The notes under the pieces are model-generated. The model ran no database searches and was not told where the DNA came from. It was given only the letters and a program-made list of their open reading frames with translations. The position numbers and the translations under genes are program-made. 64,000 bases of DNA from contig NZ_JACHNF010000001.1 of assembly GCF_014205295.1 (NCBI RefSeq), positions 7,006,001 to 7,070,000 on the forward strand. Reading direction: 5' to 3'. This document shows, in pieces, positions 42,349-54,001 of the stretch (positions within the stretch are counted from its first letter, which is position 1; the number at the start of each line of letters is the position of its first letter). Source of the stretch: Kribbella solani. Lineage in GTDB: Bacteria; Actinomycetota; Actinomycetes; Propionibacteriales; Kribbellaceae.

Positions 42349-42376
42349 CGCCGTACCCCCTCCCCAGCGGACCGCA

Positions 42377-42427
42377 CCGATCGGGCCCAGCGCTCTCCTC
42401 CCCCTCGAGCGCTTCGGGCCCGATCGG
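42377..42427. terminator. Two-part hairpin after the HtrA-like gene
   Basis: CCGATCGGGCCC (42377-42388) pairs with GGGCCCGATCGG (42416-42427). Inside it AGCGCTC (42389-42395) pairs with GAGCGCT (42407-42413), leaving a two-base bulge. The long stem 28 bp after the stop is a likely terminator. A further 9-bp inverted repeat CCGGCCGGT/ACCGGCCGG follows at 42433-42470. Confidence 0.8.
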
Positions 42428-42471
42428 CCTGTCCGGCCGGTGAGCGGTGGCCGGGATCACTACCGGCCGGG

Positions 42472-42512
42472 GTGAACAAGCGTTTACGATGCTCGAGTAA
42501 ACAGTTGTTCAC
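42472..42512. promoter_or_regulatory. TetR operator before the MFS pump operon
   Basis: Arms GTGAACAAGCGTTTAC (42472-42487) and GTAAACAGTTGTTCAC (42497-42512) match at 14 of 16 positions around nine bases. The dyad ends 20 bp before the MFS start. Such GTGAACA/TGTTCAC and GTTTAC/GTAAAC dyads are typical of TetR-type repressors; the second gene of the operon encodes one. Confidence 0.8.
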
Positions 42513-42531
42513 CCCTGTGAGGACTCCGCGC

Positions 42532-43941
42532 TTGACCGTCCGTCCTGCCGTCCATCCGCGCCTGATCCTGGCCGCGCTCGCCTTCTGTGGCGTGCTCGTC
42601 TCGGTCAGCCAGACCATCGTCGTGCCGCTCCTGCCGGTGCTGCCCGGCATCACCCACAGCCCGCCGTCCGACGTGAGCTGGCTGATCACCGTCACGCTGC
42701 TCACCGGTGCCGTCTTCACCCCGCTGCTCGGCCGCGCCGGCGACATGTACGGCAAACGCCGCGTGCTGCTGATCGCGCTGTCGTCGATGGTGATCGGCTC
42801 CTTGCTCTGCGCCAGCAGCTCCGACCTGACCGTACTGATCGTCGGCCGCGCGTTTCAGGGCGCGGCGGTCGCGGTCGTACCGCTCGGGATCAGCATCCTG
42901 CGCGACGAACTGCCACCCGCCCGGGTCATCCCGGCGATCGCGATGATGAGCGCGACCCTCGGCGTCGGCGCCGCGTTCGGCATCCCGGCCGCGACGCTGG
43001 TGGTCGAGTACGCCAACTGGCACACGATGTTCTGGATCAACCTCGGCCTTGGCCTGCTCGACATCGTGATCGTCCTGCTGATCGTCCCGGAGTCGGCCGT
43101 CCGGTCCCGCGGGCGCTTCGACGTACTCGGCGCCGTCGGCCTCAGCGCGTTCCTGGTCTGCCTGCTGCTCGCGGTCTCGAAGAGCGGCAGCTGGAGTACG
43201 ACGAGCATCGTCGGCCTGTCCGCGATCGCGATCCTGATGGTCCCGCTCTGGGGCTGGTACGAACTGCGGACGAAGAGCCCACTCGTCGACCTCCGGGTCT
43301 CCGCGCGACCGGCCGTGCTCTACACCAATCTCGGCGCGCTGCTGATCGGCTTCGCGTTCTACGCCAACTCGCTCTCGACTGCTCAGCTCGTCCAGGAGCC
43401 GACCTGGACCGGGTACGGACTCGGCGAATCGATCGTGGTGAGCGGACTCTGCCTGCTGCCGGGCGGGGTGGCGATGGTGCTGCTCTCGCCGGTATCCGCG
43501 CGAATCTCGAACGCGCGCGGTCCGCGGTTCACGCTGGCGATCGCGTCCGTGCTGATGGCCGCCGGGTACGTGGTGCGCCTGTTCACCAGCTCGAACGTGG
43601 CCGGCATCGTGATCGGCGCGACCGTGGTCTCGGCGGGTACGGCCGTGGCGTACTCGGCACTGCCTGCCCTGATCATGCATGCTGTGCCGGTGACCGAAAC
43701 CGCCGCCGCCAACGGCCTGAACACGCTGATGCGGACGATCGGGTCCGCGATCTGCAGCACGGTCGTCGCCACCGTACTGGCGAACATCACGATCACGGAC
43801 GGCGGCCGGGTCGCGCCCGCGCTGGCGGCGTACCGGATCGTGTTCGTGGTCGCGGGGATCGCGGCCGTGGTCGCGGCCGGGCTGGCGTTGCTGATCCCGG
43901 TCCGCCGGACCGAGCCCGCGTACGAGGTGGTCAGGACGTGA
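42532..43941 (+). CDS. MFS transporter, DHA2-like drug exporter
   Basis: About 469 residues with 14 hydrophobic segments, fitting the DHA2 (EmrB/QacA) type of drug:proton antiporter. The motif GRAGDMYGKRRVLL in loop 2-3 is MFS motif A. It likely exports toxic compounds. TTG 42532 is chosen (GAGGA eight bases before); GTG 42517 is an alternative. Preceded by a dyad operator and followed by an overlapping TetR gene (GTGA), so pump and regulator form one autoregulated operon. Confidence 0.92.
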   Translation: MTVRPAVHPRLILAALAFCGVLVSVSQTIVVPLLPVLPGITHSPPSDVSWLITVTLLTGAVFTPLLGRAGDMYGKRRVLLIALSSMVIGSLLCASSSDLTVLIVGRAFQGAAVAVVPLGISILRDELPPARVIPAIAMMSATLGVGAAFGIPAATLVVEYANWHTMFWINLGLGLLDIVIVLLIVPESAVRSRGRFDVLGAVGLSAFLVCLLLAVSKSGSWSTTSIVGLSAIAILMVPLWGWYELRTKSPLVDLRVSARPAVLYTNLGALLIGFAFYANSLSTAQLVQEPTWTGYGLGESIVVSGLCLLPGGVAMVLLSPVSARISNARGPRFTLAIASVLMAAGYVVRLFTSSNVAGIVIGATVVSAGTAVAYSALPALIMHAVPVTETAAANGLNTLMRTIGSAICSTVVATVLANITITDGGRVAPALAAYRIVFVVAGIAAVVAAGLALLIPVRRTEPAYEVVRT

Positions 43942-44474
43942 CGGATCCGGGGCGGACCTCGATCCTGCGCGCGGCGCGGAAGGCGTTCGCGCGGGAGCCG
44001 TACAACGCGGTCACACTGCGCGGGGTCGCCGCCGACGCAGGTGTCAGCGCCGCCCTGATCGTCAAGCACTACGGCAGCAAGGAAGCGCTCTTCGAGAAGG
44101 TCGCCGACTTCAGCGAGGCCGCCCAGCTGTTGCTGCAGGCGCCGAACGAGCGGCTCGGCGAGCACGCCGTCCGGACCCTGGTCGAGTACCGGCGCGAGAA
44201 CGACCAGGACCTGCTGGTCCGGGTCGTGTTCGCGGCCGGCAAGGGGGACGAGCGGGCCCAGATCCGGGACCACTTCCGCGACCAGGTCACCCGCGCCTTC
44301 GCCGCCCGGCTCACCGGTCCGGACGCCGAGCTGCGGGCCGCGCTGATCACCGGCCAGCTGCTCGGCCTCGGCGCCGCGATCGCGATCGACAAGACCGGCC
44401 CGATCGCCGTTGCTGATCTGGATCAGGTCGTCGCTCTGTACGCGCCGGGTCTGCAGGCCCTGATCACCCCTTGA
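43938..44474 (+). CDS. TetR-family regulator of the MFS pump
   Basis: A 178-residue regulator. HTH at about 8-52: SILRAARKAFAREPYNAVTLRGVAADAGVSAALIVKHYGSKEALF. The C-terminal part is a TetR_C_17-like ligand domain. GTG 43938 overlaps the MFS stop, so the genes are translationally coupled. It presumably binds the dyad at 42472-42512 and is released by the pump's substrate. Confidence 0.92.
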   Translation: MTDPGRTSILRAARKAFAREPYNAVTLRGVAADAGVSAALIVKHYGSKEALFEKVADFSEAAQLLLQAPNERLGEHAVRTLVEYRRENDQDLLVRVVFAAGKGDERAQIRDHFRDQVTRAFAARLTGPDAELRAALITGQLLGLGAAIAIDKTGPIAVADLDQVVALYAPGLQALITP

Positions 44475-44558
44475 GCTGATCACTCCTTGAAACAGCGTCT
44501 TACAATGTGATCTGAGGTGCTCGTCGCGGACGCTGCCGCCGCTAGCATGGACGATCCA

Positions 44559-44642
44559 GGCCGAGAGGCGCTGCAACGGGCCGCCGGCCCGCCACGCTCG
44601 ACCTGAGTGCACGCCCGCGTGCACCCTGCAAGGGCGCCTCCG
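44559..44642 (+). promoter_or_regulatory. SAH riboswitch upstream of metH
   Basis: The leader carries the conserved core of the S-adenosylhomocysteine riboswitch: CCGAGAGGCGCTGCAACG (44561-44578), a GGGCC/GGCCC hairpin, CCACGCTCG (44592-44600) pairing back to CGAG, a GTGCAC hairpin, and GCAAGGGCGCCTCC (44628-44641), whose GCGCCTC pairs with GAGGCGC as the pseudoknot. This class is known in front of metH and ahcY in actinomycetes and turns expression on when SAH builds up. It ends 27 bp before the metH ATG, next to the GGAGGGG ribosome-binding site. Confidence 0.88.
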
Positions 44643-44668
44643 GAGATCGTTTCTGGAGGGGACGGCAG

Positions 44669-48286
<3,618 letters not shown>

Positions 48287-48341
48287 CTTGGGAGGTGCTG
48301 CCGGCGCAGTGCTGGTCGGAGCGGCCGCTCGCCTTCCCGCC

Positions 48342-48356
48342 TCCGCCGTAGGCGGA
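48342..48356. terminator. Short hairpin between metH and the convergent hypothetical gene
   Basis: TCCGCC (48342-48347) and GGCGGA (48351-48356) pair across a three-base loop, followed by ATGTGTTT. It lies 6 bp from the stop of the leftward gene and 55 bp after metH. The stem is short, so this is a tentative bidirectional terminator. Confidence 0.45.
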
Positions 48357-48361
48357 TGTGT

Positions 48362-48814
48362 TTAACCCAGGCCGTGCTGGTTGTGGCGGTTGGCGTTGCG
48401 GTCTGGTGTGGCTGAGGAAGTTGTGGTGCCGGTGGCGGTGGTTGCAGCACCGGCGGCCGGGGCGAGGGCGGGGTCTTGGGTGAGTCTGCGGAGGAGCGGG
48501 TCGGCCTTCTCCGCGGCGGTTTGGACCGCGTTGGCGGTGTGCTCCGGCTGCCCTCGCTCAACCGCCTGAGCAAAGCCGTACTCGATGGTGCGTGCCGCCC
48601 GAAGACGCTCAGGCCATTGCAGCTCGTCGGTCCCGGGCAGCAGTTCGACCGTCTTCTCCCAACACCGGTCAGGCTGCACCGAGAGCATCCAGTCCGACAG
48701 CGCGGCAAAGTCCTCCGGCCCAGCCGGCGTACCACCCTGCTGCCGCACGACCTCCGTCACCGACTCGACCCACGGAGCGCACGGATCATCGGCACGGATC
48801 AGACCCCTGGCCAT
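48362..48814 (-). CDS. Hypothetical helical protein with low-complexity tail
   Basis: A 150-residue protein I do not recognise. Residues 1-105 look globular and helical (GPEDFAALSDWMLSVQPD, ELQWPERLRAARTIEYGFAQAV). The last 40 residues are Ala/Thr/Ser-rich and end in an Asn/His/Gln-rich stretch without predicted structure. ATG 48814 is chosen because GGAGGA lies four bases before it. No membrane segments or signal. It stands alone between metH and a GNAT gene. Confidence 0.75.
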   Translation of the reverse strand: MARGLIRADDPCAPWVESVTEVVRQQGGTPAGPEDFAALSDWMLSVQPDRCWEKTVELLPGTDELQWPERLRAARTIEYGFAQAVERGQPEHTANAVQTAAEKADPLLRRLTQDPALAPAAGAATTATGTTTSSATPDRNANRHNQHGLG

Positions 48815-48884
48815 AACTCCTCCAAAGCGTTCGGCGGAGCCAGGAAAGGGGCGGTACGGGTTCACCCGTCGGCCGGTTTCAACC

Positions 48885-48890
48885 TAGGCT
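48885..48890 (+). promoter_or_regulatory. -10 element for a leaderless GNAT transcript
   Basis: TAGGCT lies exactly six bases before the ATG at 48897 and there is no Shine-Dalgarno. This is the usual position for a -10 in leaderless actinobacterial messages. The same layout recurs at 49411. Confidence 0.5.
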
Positions 48891-48896
48891 GACGAG

Positions 48897-49382
48897 ATGA
48901 CTGTGACTGTTCGACCAGCCACCGCCGCGGACGCGGAAGCAGTGGCAGCGGTCTGGTACCTGGGCTGGCAGGACGGGCACCTCGGCCACGTACCGGACGA
49001 GCTGACCGCACTGCGGACCGAGGAGTCGTTCGGTACCCGCGCGGCGGCCCGCGTCGCGGACACCACGGTGGCTGTGGCCGACGGTGAGATCGCGGGCTTC
49101 GTGATGGTCGTCGGCGACGAGGTCGAGCAGGTGTACGTCGCGCGCGACCACCGCGGCTCGGGCGTCGCGGGCACCTTGCTCGCCGAGGCCGAGCGGCAGG
49201 TGCGCGCCAACGGGCACGACGAGGCCTGGCTGGCAGCCGTGACCGGGAACGCGCGAGCGCGCCGGTTCTACGAGCGCAGCGGCTGGACGGACGCGGGCGC
49301 TTTCGACTACGCGGCCTCGATCGACGGCGGCACGTTCCCCGTCCCATCACACCGGTACGTGAAACGCGTACAGGACGCTTGA
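48897..49382 (+). CDS. GNAT-family acetyltransferase
   Basis: A 161-residue N-acetyltransferase. Strand 1 TVTVRPATAADAEAVAAVW, the acetyl-CoA P-loop VYVARDHRGSGVAGTLLAEAE (motif A, R/Q-x-x-G-x-G/A) at about 80-100, and GNARARRFYERSGW (motif B) are clear. Substrate unknown. The message is probably leaderless. The methyltransferase gene follows after 40 bp with its own leaderless-type promoter. Confidence 0.92.
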   Translation: MTVTVRPATAADAEAVAAVWYLGWQDGHLGHVPDELTALRTEESFGTRAAARVADTTVAVADGEIAGFVMVVGDEVEQVYVARDHRGSGVAGTLLAEAERQVRANGHDEAWLAAVTGNARARRFYERSGWTDAGAFDYAASIDGGTFPVPSHRYVKRVQDA

Positions 49383-49410
49383 GCCGGCTCCGACGAGCCA
49401 CGGCAGGGCC

Positions 49411-49416
49411 TACGCT
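49411..49416 (+). promoter_or_regulatory. -10 element for a leaderless methyltransferase transcript
   Basis: TACGCT sits six bases before ATG 49423, with no Shine-Dalgarno, matching the arrangement at 48885. This suggests the methyltransferase is transcribed from its own promoter and translated from a leaderless message. Confidence 0.5.
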
Positions 49417-49422
49417 GCTGGG

Positions 49423-50184
49423 ATGAGTGAGTGGTCGAGCGGGGGCATCTACGAGTCCTATGTCGGGCGATGGAGCCGACTGGTCGCGGCGGAGTTTCTA
49501 GGTTGGCTCGACCGGCCGGAGGGGCTTCGCTGGCTGGATGTCGGTTGTGGGACTGGCGCGCTGACCAGCACGGTCCTGCAGACCGCGGCTCCGGCGGCGG
49601 TCCTTGGCGTCGACCCGTCGGCCGGGTTCGTCGAGTACGCCCGGGAGTCGGTGGATGATCCGCGCGCAACGTTCGAGGTCCGGTCGGCGGCGGAGTTGCC
49701 GGACGGGCCGTACGACGTGGTGGTCGCAGGGCTGGTGCTGAACTTCATCCCCGAGCGGGTCGACGCGCTGCGCCGGATGCGGGCGATCGGTGGGACTGTC
49801 GCCGCCTACGTGTGGGACTACGCCGACGGCATGCAGCTGATGCGGTACTTCTTCGACGCGATGCAGGAGCTCCGCCCGCAGGACCGCGATCACGACGAGG
49901 GCGTACGGTTCCCGTTCTGCACCGCCGAAGGTCTGGAGCTGCTGTTCCGCGAGGCCGGCTTCGAGTCGGTCCGTACGCGCGAGATCGTCGTCCCCACGGT
50001 CTTCCAGTCCTTCGACGACTACTGGCAGCCGTTCCTGGGTGGCCAGGGCGTAGCACCCGCGTACCTGCGCGGCCTGGCCCCGGCGGACCAGCAGGCTCTC
50101 CGCGAAGCAGTGCGCGCCCGCCTGCCAACCCACTCGGACGGCTCGATCCACCTGACCGCACGAGCCTGGGCCGTCGCAGGGTGA
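49423..50184 (+). CDS. Class I SAM-dependent methyltransferase
   Basis: A 253-residue methyltransferase of the Methyltransf_25/11 type. Motif I LRWLDVGCGTGALTSTVL (about 35-52), motif II acidic VLGVDPSAGFVEYAR, and VAGLVLNFIPERVDALRRM after motif III. An early SSGGIYESYVGRWSR segment is common in this small-molecule group. Substrate unknown. It stands between a GNAT gene and a YciI-like gene, each with its own likely promoter. Confidence 0.9.
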   Translation: MSEWSSGGIYESYVGRWSRLVAAEFLGWLDRPEGLRWLDVGCGTGALTSTVLQTAAPAAVLGVDPSAGFVEYARESVDDPRATFEVRSAAELPDGPYDVVVAGLVLNFIPERVDALRRMRAIGGTVAAYVWDYADGMQLMRYFFDAMQELRPQDRDHDEGVRFPFCTAEGLELLFREAGFESVRTREIVVPTVFQSFDDYWQPFLGGQGVAPAYLRGLAPADQQALREAVRARLPTHSDGSIHLTARAWAVAG

Positions 50185-50215
50185 GGTAGCTCTCTCGCGG
50201 TTCGTCGGACCGGCA

Positions 50216-50243
50216 TGTCAAGACCAGGCGCTCGGCTCCGTCG
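50216..50243 (+). promoter_or_regulatory. ECF-type promoter candidate of the YciI-like gene
   Basis: TGTCAA (50216-50221), 17 bases, then CGTCG (50239-50243), 22 bp before the YciI-like ATG. It resembles the TGTCGA-N17-CGAC elements of the other two DGPF genes, with changes, and also resembles the ECF41 pattern TGTCACA-CGTC. Which sigma factor reads it is open. Confidence 0.4.
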
Positions 50244-50265
50244 TATCTGTGAGAGGAGAGCGCCG

Positions 50266-50559
50266 ATGAAGTTCTTGCTGATCCTGCAGGGTGATGGTGC
50301 GGGGCGGTTGCAGCGCCAGGAGTTCGAGCGGGTTGCTCATGACGCTGGTGAACTGGTTGGTGGCGAGCAGCTGGCCGATGCGCAGCTGGCGGTTCGGCTG
50401 CCGGACACCGAACCGACCCGGATCGACGGGTACTACCTGATCGACGTGGAGAGCCGGGAGCGAGCGGTCGAACTCGCGCGCCTGCTGCCGGACGCGCGAG
50501 TCGCCGGTCGTTCCGTGGAGATCCGTGCGGTCATGCACCCGACCGCGGCGGACTTCTAG
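50266..50559 (+). CDS. YciI-family protein (short)
   Basis: A 97-residue protein starting MKFLLILQGDG, with RIDGYYLIDVESRERAVELARLLPDAR, the DGPF-domain strand-helix pattern. The DGPF motif itself is replaced by EPTRIDGYY, so it is a divergent member. Function unknown; possibly a small ferredoxin-like dimer. AGGAG lies seven bases before ATG 50266. Its TAG stop overlaps the stop of the convergent dihydrofolate-reductase-like gene by 4 bp. Confidence 0.82.
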   Translation: MKFLLILQGDGAGRLQRQEFERVAHDAGELVGGEQLADAQLAVRLPDTEPTRIDGYYLIDVESRERAVELARLLPDARVAGRSVEIRAVMHPTAADF

Positions 50560-51095
50560 ACCACGTCGAACCACAGACTGGTCGCCAGTGCGGTCTCCGT
50601 GACGCTCTTCCGTTCCAGCCGGACAGTGCGGCCACCCGCCTGGTCGAACAGACGGGTGCCGTCGCCCAGCATCACCGGCGCGAACAGCAACAGCACTTCG
50701 TCCAGCTCGCCCGCCTCGATGCACTGCTTCGCGACATTGGCGCCGATCACGTTGACGTACCTGTCTCCGGCCGATTCCTTCGCGGCGGCAAGCGCTCGCG
50801 CGAAGTCATTCACGTACGTGACACCGGGCTCCGGTGCATCCGGCACCCGGTGCGTGACCACGTACATCGGACCGCTCCAGCCGCCGCCGAACGCTTCGCC
50901 CTCGCCGGTCTCGCCCTTGTGCGGGTCGTCGCCGTCGTGCGAGCGGCGGCCGACCAGCAGCGAACCGATCCGCGGTATCAGCGCGTCCACCTCCGGATTG
51001 GGACCGAGGTACGGGCGCATCCACTGCATGTCACCGCCCGGACCGGCGATGAAACCGTCCACCGACATTGTTACCGAGTAAAGAACCTTCGCCAT
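50556..51095 (-). CDS. Dihydrofolate-reductase-family protein (RibD C-terminal type)
   Basis: A 179-residue protein of the RibD_C/DHFR-like family. MAKVLYSVTMSVDGFIAGPGGDMQWM, GSLLVGRRSHDGDD, YVNVIGANVAKQCIEAGELDEV and LFAPVMLGDGTRLFD are hallmark segments (NADPH-binding VIGG-like and the late PVxLGxGxxLF). These stand-alone proteins are not the essential folate DHFR; their reactions are mostly unknown. ATG 51095 has AAGGAG at good distance. They often accompany YciI/ECF genes, as here. Confidence 0.92.
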   Translation of the reverse strand: MAKVLYSVTMSVDGFIAGPGGDMQWMRPYLGPNPEVDALIPRIGSLLVGRRSHDGDDPHKGETGEGEAFGGGWSGPMYVVTHRVPDAPEPGVTYVNDFARALAAAKESAGDRYVNVIGANVAKQCIEAGELDEVLLLFAPVMLGDGTRLFDQAGGRTVRLERKSVTETALATSLWFDVV

Positions 51096-51243
51096 TCGTG
51101 TCTCCTTTTCCGTGGCCGGTTGTTTGGGACGAACGAGCTGAGGAAAACTCTTCGTCACGGCCGGGTTAGCCAGCGGCAGGTTCTGTGGATACCCTTTGCC
51201 GCGAGTCGGAGTTTGGATCGGGAATTGAGGTGCAACGCGGCAG

Positions 51244-52047
51244 ATGACAGAGCCGATCGACCTTGCGCGAGCATCCCCGGCGCGACTTTACGACGCGCTG
51301 CTGGGTGGCAAGAACCACTTCGAGGTCGACCGAAAGCTGTGTCACGAGCTACTCGACCTCGCCCCCGACCTGCGCACGCTGTGTACGGAGAACCGGCGCT
51401 GGCTGGCCGAGGCGATCACCCGGATGACGACCGAGGGCCGGATCGACCAGTTCCTCGACCTCGGCGCCGGCCTGCCGACCGCCCAGAACACGCATGACGT
51501 CGCGCTCCGGCTGAACCTGGCCGCGAAGGTCGTGTACGTGGACAACGATCTGACCGCGATCTCACACGGGCGGGCGCTGCTCGCGGACGAGAAGAGCAGC
51601 TTCTTCGCCGACGCCGACCTGGCCGACCCGGCCGCCGTGCTCGCGCACCACGCCGTCACCGCCGGCCTGGATCTGCATCGCCCGGTGGGCCTCCTGTTCG
51701 GCCTGTCCCTGCATTCGGTCACCGATCTCGACGAGGCGGTTCAGGTGGTCGGGGACTACCTGGCGGCCGTTCCCTCCGGCTCGTACCTGGCCCTCACCCA
51801 CCCGCTGAACCCGCACGACGGCAGCCGGCTGTCGTCGTTTTCGACCGGGATCGCTGCGAAGCTGAAGAGCGCTTTCCCGTGGGGACGGTTCCGGACCCGG
51901 GACGAGATCGCCCGGTTGGTCACCGGCCTCGACCTGGTCAGGCCGGGCCTGGTCGATCTGACCGGGTGGTGGCCGGCCGACGAGCAGAACCTCAGCAGGA
52001 CCGGCGCCGGCCAGCTCCTGATGGTCGCGCTCGGCCGCAAACCGTAG
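51244..52047 (+). CDS. SAM-dependent methyltransferase, DUF574/Methyltransf_19 family
   Basis: A 267-residue actinobacterial protein. The signature ARASPARLYDALLGGKNHFEVDR opens it and FLDLGAGLPTAQNTHDVAL (about 76-94) is the SAM-binding motif I of this family. VVYVDNDLTAISHGRALL holds the acidic residue binding the ribose. These are abundant in actinomycetes, with mostly unknown substrates. The nearest Shine-Dalgarno (GAGG at 51227-51230) is 13 bases off, which is long. Stands alone between a DHFR-like gene and a DUF3800 gene. Confidence 0.9.
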   Translation: MTEPIDLARASPARLYDALLGGKNHFEVDRKLCHELLDLAPDLRTLCTENRRWLAEAITRMTTEGRIDQFLDLGAGLPTAQNTHDVALRLNLAAKVVYVDNDLTAISHGRALLADEKSSFFADADLADPAAVLAHHAVTAGLDLHRPVGLLFGLSLHSVTDLDEAVQVVGDYLAAVPSGSYLALTHPLNPHDGSRLSSFSTGIAAKLKSAFPWGRFRTRDEIARLVTGLDLVRPGLVDLTGWWPADEQNLSRTGAGQLLMVALGRKP

Positions 52048-52125
52048 GAATTCACTGGTGCCCGGCTCTTGGCCGGACCATGATGGACCGCATGTCTGCC
52101 AAGACCGCTGCCGCTTACTGATCAC

Positions 52126-52146
52126 CGCGCGCCCACCCGGCGCGCG
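52126..52146. terminator. Hairpin after the DUF574 methyltransferase gene
   Basis: CGCGCGCC (52126-52133) and GGCGCGCG (52139-52146) pair perfectly around five bases, 78 bp past the stop, then CTCTGTTC. Likely terminator. A 13-codon reading frame (52080-52121) ends just before the stem, so attenuation of the next gene is a remote possibility. Confidence 0.55.
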
Positions 52147-52208
52147 CTCTGTTCAAGCCTGTCCACCCGACAGGCTCCCCAGCGTGCAGTCCTTCTTGGA
52201 GTCTTCTC

Positions 52209-53111
52209 ATGACCATCGAGTCATCCTGGGTCGAGATCGCGTGTGACGAGTCGGGGTTCTCCGGCACCAACCTGCTCGACCCCACCTCACCTGTCATCAC
52301 CCACGCCAGCGTCGACCTCTCCGTAGCTGCAGCAGCCGACCTGATTGCAGTACTACGTACCCGCCTGCGCCGCCGGTCGGAGTACAAGTCCAACCAGTTG
52401 CTACGACCGGAGCAGCGTCCTGCACTGGAGTGGCTGCTGACCACACTGCATGGACATGCCCACGTACACGTCATCGACAAGACCGCGTACGTCGCCGCGC
52501 GTGTGTTCGAGCTCTTCACCGAGGAACCGTCGTACGGAGCGGGCACTGCGCTCGGTACGAACCACTCTGCCGCGGTAGCGGCCGTACGGAACCGCACTGG
52601 CTTCCTGGCTGCCTTTGTGGACCTGACGCGGACCAAACGGGTCAAGCTGCTTGATCACACGGCCATCGACCGGTTCTTCGCGACGATGCCGGCTGACGTA
52701 CCCGCGTTGCGGTTGGTGACCCGGGTCCGGGTCGAAGCGGTGATGAGGCGGTTGATCGACGACGACCCGGAGATACCGCCGCCATTGGAGCCACTGGTGC
52801 CGGCACTCGCGGAGACGCTGCTGTACTGGAGCGGCGGCCGGCGAGCGGTAGCTGTGGTGCACGACGAGCAGAGTGCGCTCACGAAGGGACGGGTGGACCG
52901 GCTCGGCGCGTACCTGGCTGAGCGGGCTCCACTGCGCTCGTTCGTACAGGTCGACTCTCGCGAGGATCCGCGAGTACAGGTGGCTGACTTCCTGGCTGGG
53001 ATCGCCCGGCGCGGTACACCGGACTTGGCCGGCTTGCTCGCGCCGTACCTCCAGCTGTCTGTTCAGCCGGGCGTTCAGTCGTGTGCGGCGACGAAGTCCT
53101 CCCAGGTGTGA
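52209..53111 (+). CDS. DUF3800-like (RNase H-fold) protein
   Basis: A 300-residue protein. An early acidic pair in EIACDESGFSGTN (Asp13, Glu14), the central VHDEQSALTKGR and the late DSREDPRVQVADFLAGIARRG match the DUF3800 pattern, an RNase H-like fold with spaced acidic residues. Its function is unproven; relatives occur near defence and mobile genes. I see no such context here. TTGGAG lies upstream of ATG 52209. The 3' end overlaps the convergent NAD(P)-binding gene by 37 bp, which encodes the tail residues. Confidence 0.75.
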   Translation: MTIESSWVEIACDESGFSGTNLLDPTSPVITHASVDLSVAAAADLIAVLRTRLRRRSEYKSNQLLRPEQRPALEWLLTTLHGHAHVHVIDKTAYVAARVFELFTEEPSYGAGTALGTNHSAAVAAVRNRTGFLAAFVDLTRTKRVKLLDHTAIDRFFATMPADVPALRLVTRVRVEAVMRRLIDDDPEIPPPLEPLVPALAETLLYWSGGRRAVAVVHDEQSALTKGRVDRLGAYLAERAPLRSFVQVDSREDPRVQVADFLAGIARRGTPDLAGLLAPYLQLSVQPGVQSCAATKSSQV

Positions 53112-53830
53112 GTGCCGAGGTCCGCGCCGGTCAGAGTGAGGTTGCCGCCGGCGCGGTACACCTTGCCCACCTTGCCGGGCACATGGACCGGTACGGACAG
53201 CCGGCGCTTCCCAGTGGCTCGCAGGTAGTCACGGGCCAGGTCGGACACGCTGTACACCTTGGGACCGACCAGGTCAGCCACCAGGCCCTGCGGTTCGCCG
53301 AGCGCCAGCTCAGCGAGCCGCTGCCCCACGTCCCTGGCATCGACCGGCTGCAGCCGGGCACCACCAAGCTTCGGGAGCACAGGCAGCTTGGCCATCCCCT
53401 GCACGATCGTCCAGGCGAACTCGTGCAGCTGCGCGACCCGTACCACCGATGACGGCACCGAGGACGCCAGGACAGCCTGCTCGGCGCCCAGCTTCGACTT
53501 GAAGTACGCCATCGGCAGCTGGTCGACCGCAGTCACCGAGATGTGTACGAGGTGCCGTACGCCCGCCCGCTCCGCTGCGCGCACCAGGTTGCCGGTACTG
53601 ACCTCGTCGCCCTTCGGACCACCGGCCAGGTGCACGATGACGTCTGCACCGGCTACTGCCTGGTCGAGGCCTTCTCCGGTGAGCAGGTCGACTGCCAGGT
53701 ACTCGACGCCGTCACCGCGGTCCTGCGCGTGCCGGGTCAGTACTCGCACCTTGCAGCCCGCCTCCTGCAGCAGCGGGACCACCTGCCGGCCGATCGTGCC
53801 GGTGCCACCGGTTACCAGGATCGTGCTCAT
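53075..53830 (-). CDS. NAD(P)H-binding protein (NmrA-like atypical SDR)
   Basis: A 251-residue atypical SDR. Nucleotide motif TGGTGTIGRQVV (about 7-18), LTRHAQDR, VIVHLAGG and RHLVHISVTAVDQ are typical of NmrA/YwnB-type proteins that bind NAD(P)H and may reduce or sense. The catalytic Tyr-x-x-x-Lys is replaced by YFKSK. ATG 53830 has GAGAGGAG upstream. It is divergent from the DGPF gene at 54002, so the ECF42-like element lies in their shared gap. Confidence 0.88.
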   Translation of the reverse strand: MSTILVTGGTGTIGRQVVPLLQEAGCKVRVLTRHAQDRGDGVEYLAVDLLTGEGLDQAVAGADVIVHLAGGPKGDEVSTGNLVRAAERAGVRHLVHISVTAVDQLPMAYFKSKLGAEQAVLASSVPSSVVRVAQLHEFAWTIVQGMAKLPVLPKLGGARLQPVDARDVGQRLAELALGEPQGLVADLVGPKVYSVSDLARDYLRATGKRRLSVPVHVPGKVGKVYRAGGNLTLTGADLGTHTWEDFVAAHD

Positions 53831-53917
53831 GTCGTTCTCCTCTCGGGTTCTGATCTCCTGACGGATCTCGGCCCGGCGAATGTGACTCGATGTGACCTGG
53901 AATACAGCGGGCAAAAA

Positions 53918-53944
53918 TGTCGAGGCATGATCGAGGCCTCCGAC
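53918..53944 (+). promoter_or_regulatory. ECF42-type promoter of the second DGPF-like gene
   Basis: TGTCGA (53918-53923), 17 bases, then CGAC (53941-53944), 58 bp before ATG 54002. The hexamer, spacer length and CGAC are identical to the element at 22829-22855 before the other DGPF gene, while the spacer sequence differs. Confidence 0.7.
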
Positions 53945-54001
53945 CTACGGGTGCCGGGGCGCACCAGGCGTACCGGCTGAGAACGCACTGGAGGCGCTGT
54001 C

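Noticed and set aside
52080..52121. 13-codon leader peptide controlling the DUF3800 gene
   Set aside because: The peptide has no run of a single amino acid, no good ribosome-binding site and no competing hairpin pair; it is probably chance, with the hairpin serving as terminator.
53075..53111. Assembly error at the overlap of the DUF3800 and NAD(P)-binding genes
   Set aside because: Both reading frames are intact with family-like ends; 37-bp convergent overlap is plausible in this compact genome.
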